A program made the position numbers and the translations under genes. From Orthonyx spaldingii (lineage: Eukaryota; Chordata; Aves; Passeriformes; Orthonychidae), in assembly GCA_013397795.1 (NCBI GenBank), contig VZTJ01005686.1, forward strand, positions 312,577-376,576: DNA of 64,000 bases, read 5' to 3'. Positions 59,591-64,000 of this stretch are shown here, piece after piece. Under the pieces are notes generated by a model that did not search any database, was not told the DNA's origin, and saw only the letters and a program-made list of their open reading frames with translations. Positions within the stretch are counted from its first letter, which is position 1. Each line of letters opens with the position of its first letter.

Positions 59591-62500
59591 CATGTGTTTC
59601 CTCTTTTCACCCTTCTCTTTTATTTGATGCCATCCTAACCACTGCAGTATACTTCTTTGGTACTTACCTCAGTGATGTTTTCTAAGGAACTTTAAAAGAT
59701 TTTCAGGACTTCCTAATGCCTATGTTGAAATTAATTCTCAGAACTGATTGCCATTTTATTAGCAGAGTGACACCTTAAAAGAAATCCATAGTTGATTGGC
59801 AGCCAGCTATGCCATGCCTCTCTTCTTACGCTCTAAGGAAGAAAACAATCTGCTTTGGCACTGTTCATATTGTGCCACATTTCCCATCTTTTTCATCAGG
59901 ATAAGTTCTAGTACTACGAAATACTTACTAGTATCTAGCAATCCACTTGAAATTGTCTTATGCATTAAGTTTTAACTAGAGTGCTACTGGACCATGTCAG
60001 GGCAGACTGAATCAAATGTCACTTCATATAAGCAAAAATCATGCTCAAATTCCTATCACATCAAAGCAAAATAAATTGTGGCGTGGTAGTATGAATTCCT
60101 TTTGCCAAGCTGTCAGGCAAAAAAAGTTGAGCAATTCACAAAAACAATTATGTTCATAGGCAGTCATTCTTATGTGTGTGTCATTTCTTAACAAAGTTTT
60201 ATGAATAATTCAACTAGTGACTTTAATTAGTGTTTAAATGATCAAAAAGGTAGTTCTGTTTAAATAATGGTGTGATTTTACTAGCAAGTGTTTTACCACC
60301 ATGAAATTACTGAAATAGGAAACTTCCTAAGACAACTAATCAAACTTGAACAAATGCAGATGCCACTATATTTTTCTGCAGGTAAACTTGATTGCTTTAG
60401 TCATGCAAGCAGAGTTTACAGCACATCTCTTGGGAGTACACAAAGATCTTAATAAATCTCAGTTACGTCTCTCGCAGGTAACAGATATTCTTGAGACTGG
60501 CATGTATGTCCTTCTTCAGCTTCTGTAAAAGTCAGCAAAATGTCTTGTATTGCTAATGTTTGGAGGAGAAAAAGGTCCATATCAAAGAGACTCTTGTGGA
60601 CAAGAGGTTGTGATTAATATTTTGCAGCTATCATAACCACAGGGTATACATCCTGTTTCATGGAAATCAGTGAAAGTTTTTGCTCCTGACTTCACACATT
60701 ATCTCAATCTTAAAAAGGTGTGATTTGGTTGCCTAACTGGAGTTAAACAATATCACTTTTGGCATGTTTTCATAATGCACCAGATCATCTGCCACTCTAG
60801 AAGAAAGGCACTGAACCCCACTGTGTCAGATCTGTCAGCCCCACATGAATGCATGAGATACAGAAAAACCTAAATGCCTGCTTTTAGGCCACTGAATTTT
60901 ACCCAAAGCATTTTTTAACTTGGGAGTTATTTATAAGTGATGGGGAAGATGAAAAACAGTTTAATTTTTATATACGTATTTTCTTTTTTAACATGACTTA
61001 AGCATTCTATGAACTTGTCATTTAACCAAGCCTTCTTTTTAGTAGCAATGCCTTAGGTTAAAAAAAAAAAAAAAGGAAATTGAAGAGCTGAAGGAGGAGA
61101 TACTAGCAGGTCTCAATTTTAATTTTCATGGGAATTAATTTTTAATATTTTTTCTAACTTTGATTACTAAAAAAAAATTAATTTATTTCTACCTGCCTCT
61201 AAATCATCTTTCTCTATTTTCCTGCCTTCTCAGACTTCAACACAATGAGAGGAATTTTAGGTGACCACTGACTGTACTGATCAATTTCCATAACGGGAGA
61301 TTAACGCCCAGCTAATAGGCAGGCTGAGCAGTCTCAGACACAGCCTGGAATAGAATCCTTCTTTCAGCTGCTGACACACAGGCATTTGGTTCCACTGAAA
61401 CAACCAGAATATCTGAGAGTTTATACAAAGGCAGCAAAAATGATGCTCAAAGCCTGCGCCTGTTGAAGGGCAAGTAAGGCACTATAAGGTGTCTCAGCTG
61501 GCCCTAGATAGTTGGTTTAGGCAAATGAATTGGGCCCATAGTGCCTTTCTTAGAAACTGGGACTAAGAAGGTCTATATTTTTGTTCCATGATTGTTATGG
61601 TCATTATTAAAGACAACAGTCTACCTTTTGTCAATCCAGTTGGCTCTCAATTTATTATAAAAGTATACAATTGACAAAGACTATGCACAAGAGTCTATAC
61701 TGAAATTCTTATAACTGTAAAATTCTGAAAACAGTGTAATGCCTTCTGATGGACTTACTGACATTTGTATTTACAGGGAAACAGGTTTCCAAAACACAGT
61801 AAAGCTTTTTCTTTCACCAGAAAAATGTATTCCTGTGAATTGTAAAGATTCTTGCATTTGCAAAAATTAATTTGGAGCAAGAGGTGATTATCAATAAGAC
61901 GACGGTAATTCACTAAATGAGTGAACTCACAAGCATCTCAGAATATATTATTCTCATGTTGTACAAATGTTTAAAGCAAGAGGAGTTAGAAGGGAGCAGA
62001 GTGAGGAATTAAAAACAAGTAACTGCTTATATTTCAGATACATCCAAGTTTTTTTCATCACTACATCTTGTAATACTGCAACAATGGGGATGAGCTGAAC
62101 ATATGTGCAGTGCAGGGTTTTGAGGGATTAGTCTTCTTAGTCCAACCCATACTGTTGGAAAACAGCTTTTTACGTTACAATAAGAAGCAAGACTCATTCT
62201 TCATGGGGATCTTAAGCTTTTAGGAAAAAACTAAGATTTTTCAAGGTTCTTTTAAAGGACAAAGGAAGAGATGTATGTAAAAATTTTGAGTTACCCGTTC
62301 TTTTTCTCACATTGTTTCATGAGAAAGTCTTAGAGAGAAAGAAGAAAGTCACTTTGCAGTCCTCCTGGGATACAGAAATCGTGTATGAATCCATAATGTC
62401 TTCTCATCCATGCATCACTGGGGAAGGAAAAATCAAAGTAAGCTTTCTCTTCCAGCCATGCAGTGTGCTTACTTTCTCTTTTTGCTGATTGCATGCTCTC

Positions 62501-62791
62501 TTTACTGTTGAAATAATGTTAAAAACACATAATAAAAACTTTAACTATTTAATTTAAACCCTATTGTTTGCTTTCACCAACATATACAGATATGGTCATC
62601 TACCTCCCAAAATAAACTCCTGGCAAACAAACAAATTCAGCAACAGCTACCATGAATTATAAGAGGGTTTTATATTTCCTTCAGCATAAAACAGGGAAAA
62701 ATAAATCCCATCAGTAAGTAAATGAAGTGGATCTCAGCATAACCAATCTATGAGCTGAAAATTAGTTTAATTCCCATGGTAGGAAGTTTAA
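59591..62791. other. Gene-free AT-rich stretch
   Basis: Includes an A-run of 15 (61060-61074). The 60-codon frame at 60346-60528 has no motif. Nothing else is recognised. Confidence 0.5.
61060..61074 (+). repeat. Poly(A) run
   Basis: Fifteen A residues. No nearby polyadenylation signal or target duplication was seen. Confidence 0.75.
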
Positions 62792-62870
62792 GAGATTCAG
62801 AGATTAGAGGGCCAGAAGGGACTGTTGTGATCAAATTTATAAACTTGTGCAGAGATTTTCAAAGGCATAG
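62792..62870 (-). mobile_element. Ancient CR1 3' end (sauropsid L3-like subfamily)
   Basis: GATTCAGAGATTAGAGGGCC (62794-62813), then AGAAGGGACTGTTGTGATCA and AAACTTGTGCAGAGA. This parallels the sauropsid CR1 text 'catagattctaaggccagaagggaccattgtgatcatctagtctgacctcctg', which is the reverse complement of an old CR1 3' UTR. The copy is short and diverged. The 66-codon minus frame 62797-62997 overlaps it and is not a gene. Confidence 0.6.
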
Positions 62871-63245
62871 AAGACATTTGGCAGTCTGACTTACAAAAGA
62901 AGTTGGATTTTAAAATTGTGACTTCTTTATACAGCTCTTCTTTAAAGAAGAGTAATTTGGCACTGAATTCTAAATCATGATAGTCAGTGTCACCCATGAT
63001 TCAATTACAAGTGTCTTAACGTAGTCAAAATGCAAACAAATTATAGCACCCTCAGTGCCCAGTAGTTTTCTTCTGACATTTGCCTGCAGAGGAGCTAAAA
63101 GAAATTTGATTGCTAAGTCTGTTCACAGACCTAGCAGCCATGCTGGTGTAAAAGTACCTTTAGACTGAAATAGAAAACACAGGCTATGAGAAGTAAGCAG
63201 AAGTAGAGGCAAAAGCCTACACCCTGAGGGAAAACACATTTCTTT

Positions 63246-63269
63246 TTTTGTCAATTTTATTTGACAAAA
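63246..63269. repeat. Perfect inverted repeat, 9-bp arms
   Basis: TTTTGTCAA (63246-63254), loop TTTTAT, TTGACAAAA (63261-63269). Confidence 0.7.
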
Positions 63270-63425
63270 TTATTCCTTCTCTATGGAAAATTTCCTGATG
63301 ACATCAACACATTATAATAAATTACAATTTTTCAAGCTTACTTTTTCAAGATTTAACTTGGAAGGGGTTAAATATATTTCTGATACTTAAAGGACTCTTC
63401 TTGAAAAGGAAAAGGCCTATTAATC

Positions 63426-63444
63426 AAAAAAAAAAAAAAAAAAA
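63426..63444 (+). repeat. Poly(A) run
   Basis: Nineteen consecutive A residues. Likely a length-variable homopolymer. Confidence 0.85.
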
Positions 63445-64000
63445 GGAAATTTGTTAATCTTTTATAACAGACTGTTTCTCTGTGGTCTACTTCCCGTATT
63501 TAAATACAGTTTATCTTAGTTTTAAAAATAGCATTTTAAAAAGGAACAGAGGAAGGTGAGATAGTGATCCATCTATTCCTAGTATCCGGTCTCCAAGAGA
63601 GGTTGTTAAAAAACTCTTTTTTGGTCAGATATATCTGGTCTCTTCTAATGACAGTTTTAAAACTCTGTTTGTATTTTTATTCCACTAAGAACTTTTTTTT
63701 TAAAATGTTCGTTTACTCATTTATTTATTTCACTGTTGCTGGCTATGCTTTCTGAAGTGTTGCCACAAACACAACTGCATACCTTTCTTATTCCAACTGT
63801 GCTGACTCTGAAGAGCCAGCAGTTGATGGTTTTCTCCAGCAATCACATTTTGAAAATTGTTCTTGGTCTCAAGCATCCTCTCTAGTTTCAGAGACAGAGA
63901 GAAAATTTAAGGCTGGAAATACTAGTAGAACTGAAATTTTCTTACCAGGAAAGAAGTGTTTTTTTCAGTGTATCTGCTGCTGCTGCTTCCTTCCCAAGGT

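Larger units (their letters stand above)
62871..64000. other. Gene-free AT-rich end of window
   Basis: Contains a 9-bp-arm hairpin TTTTGTCAA...TTGACAAAA at 63246-63269 and a 19-A run at 63426-63444. The frame at 63564-63755 (63 codons) is unremarkable. The last bases have a short GCTGCTGCTGCTTCC run. Confidence 0.5.

Noticed and set aside
1..64000. CRISPR arrays, operons, phage or other prokaryotic systems
   Set aside because: No regularly spaced repeats or densely packed genes; repeat content is avian.

Overview
This is eukaryotic DNA, almost certainly from a bird. The best evidence is the repeat content: many CR1 LINE copies ending in the typical repeated ATTCTATG 3' tail (or AATCATAGA on the other strand), avian-type ERVL long terminal repeats (LTRs), and one fresh-looking solo LTR with a 6-bp target-site duplication. 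The rest is AT-rich, CpG-poor sequence typical of an avian gene desert or a very large intron. There is no bacterial-style gene organisation. No reading frame in the window can be assigned to a known protein-coding gene.

Layout. 1-1590 is the 3' part of a long, decayed CR1 on the plus strand with a recognisable reverse-transcriptase region. Further CR1 copies lie at 3411-3700 (-), 8284-8645 (-, with an internal 64-bp duplication), 11938-12010 (+), 13269-13682 (-), 16506-16562 (+), 16855-16939 (+), 17101-17507 (+), 59250-59590 (-, very old endonuclease domain) and 62792-62870 (-, old 3' end). An ERVL-type LTR on the minus strand (16940-17817) is split by the 17101-17507 CR1. A second piece of this LTR type lies at about 55560-55735 (+). 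A solo LTR at 33445-34051 has a polyadenylation signal and intact flanking GGGGTC duplications. Three remnants of old tRNA-derived SINEs are at 2011-2080, 19783-19925 and 27841-27975. An assembly gap of 416 N (42299-42714) sits inside a long purine (GGAA-type) microsatellite.

Coding potential. Nearly all open frames are short enough to be chance in AT-rich DNA, lie within repeats, or run across the gap. Three places deserve attention as possible exons or gene remnants: a candidate terminal exon on the plus strand at 53236-53445 (acceptor, 44 open codons, stop, polyadenylation signal), a short island at 38230-39023 with coding-like frames and splice-like sites on both strands, and an exon-like segment at 41131-41285 on the minus strand. 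None has a recognised protein family, so no pathway can be described. No previously undescribed biological system was found. The most informative features are the mobile-element layers and these exon candidates.
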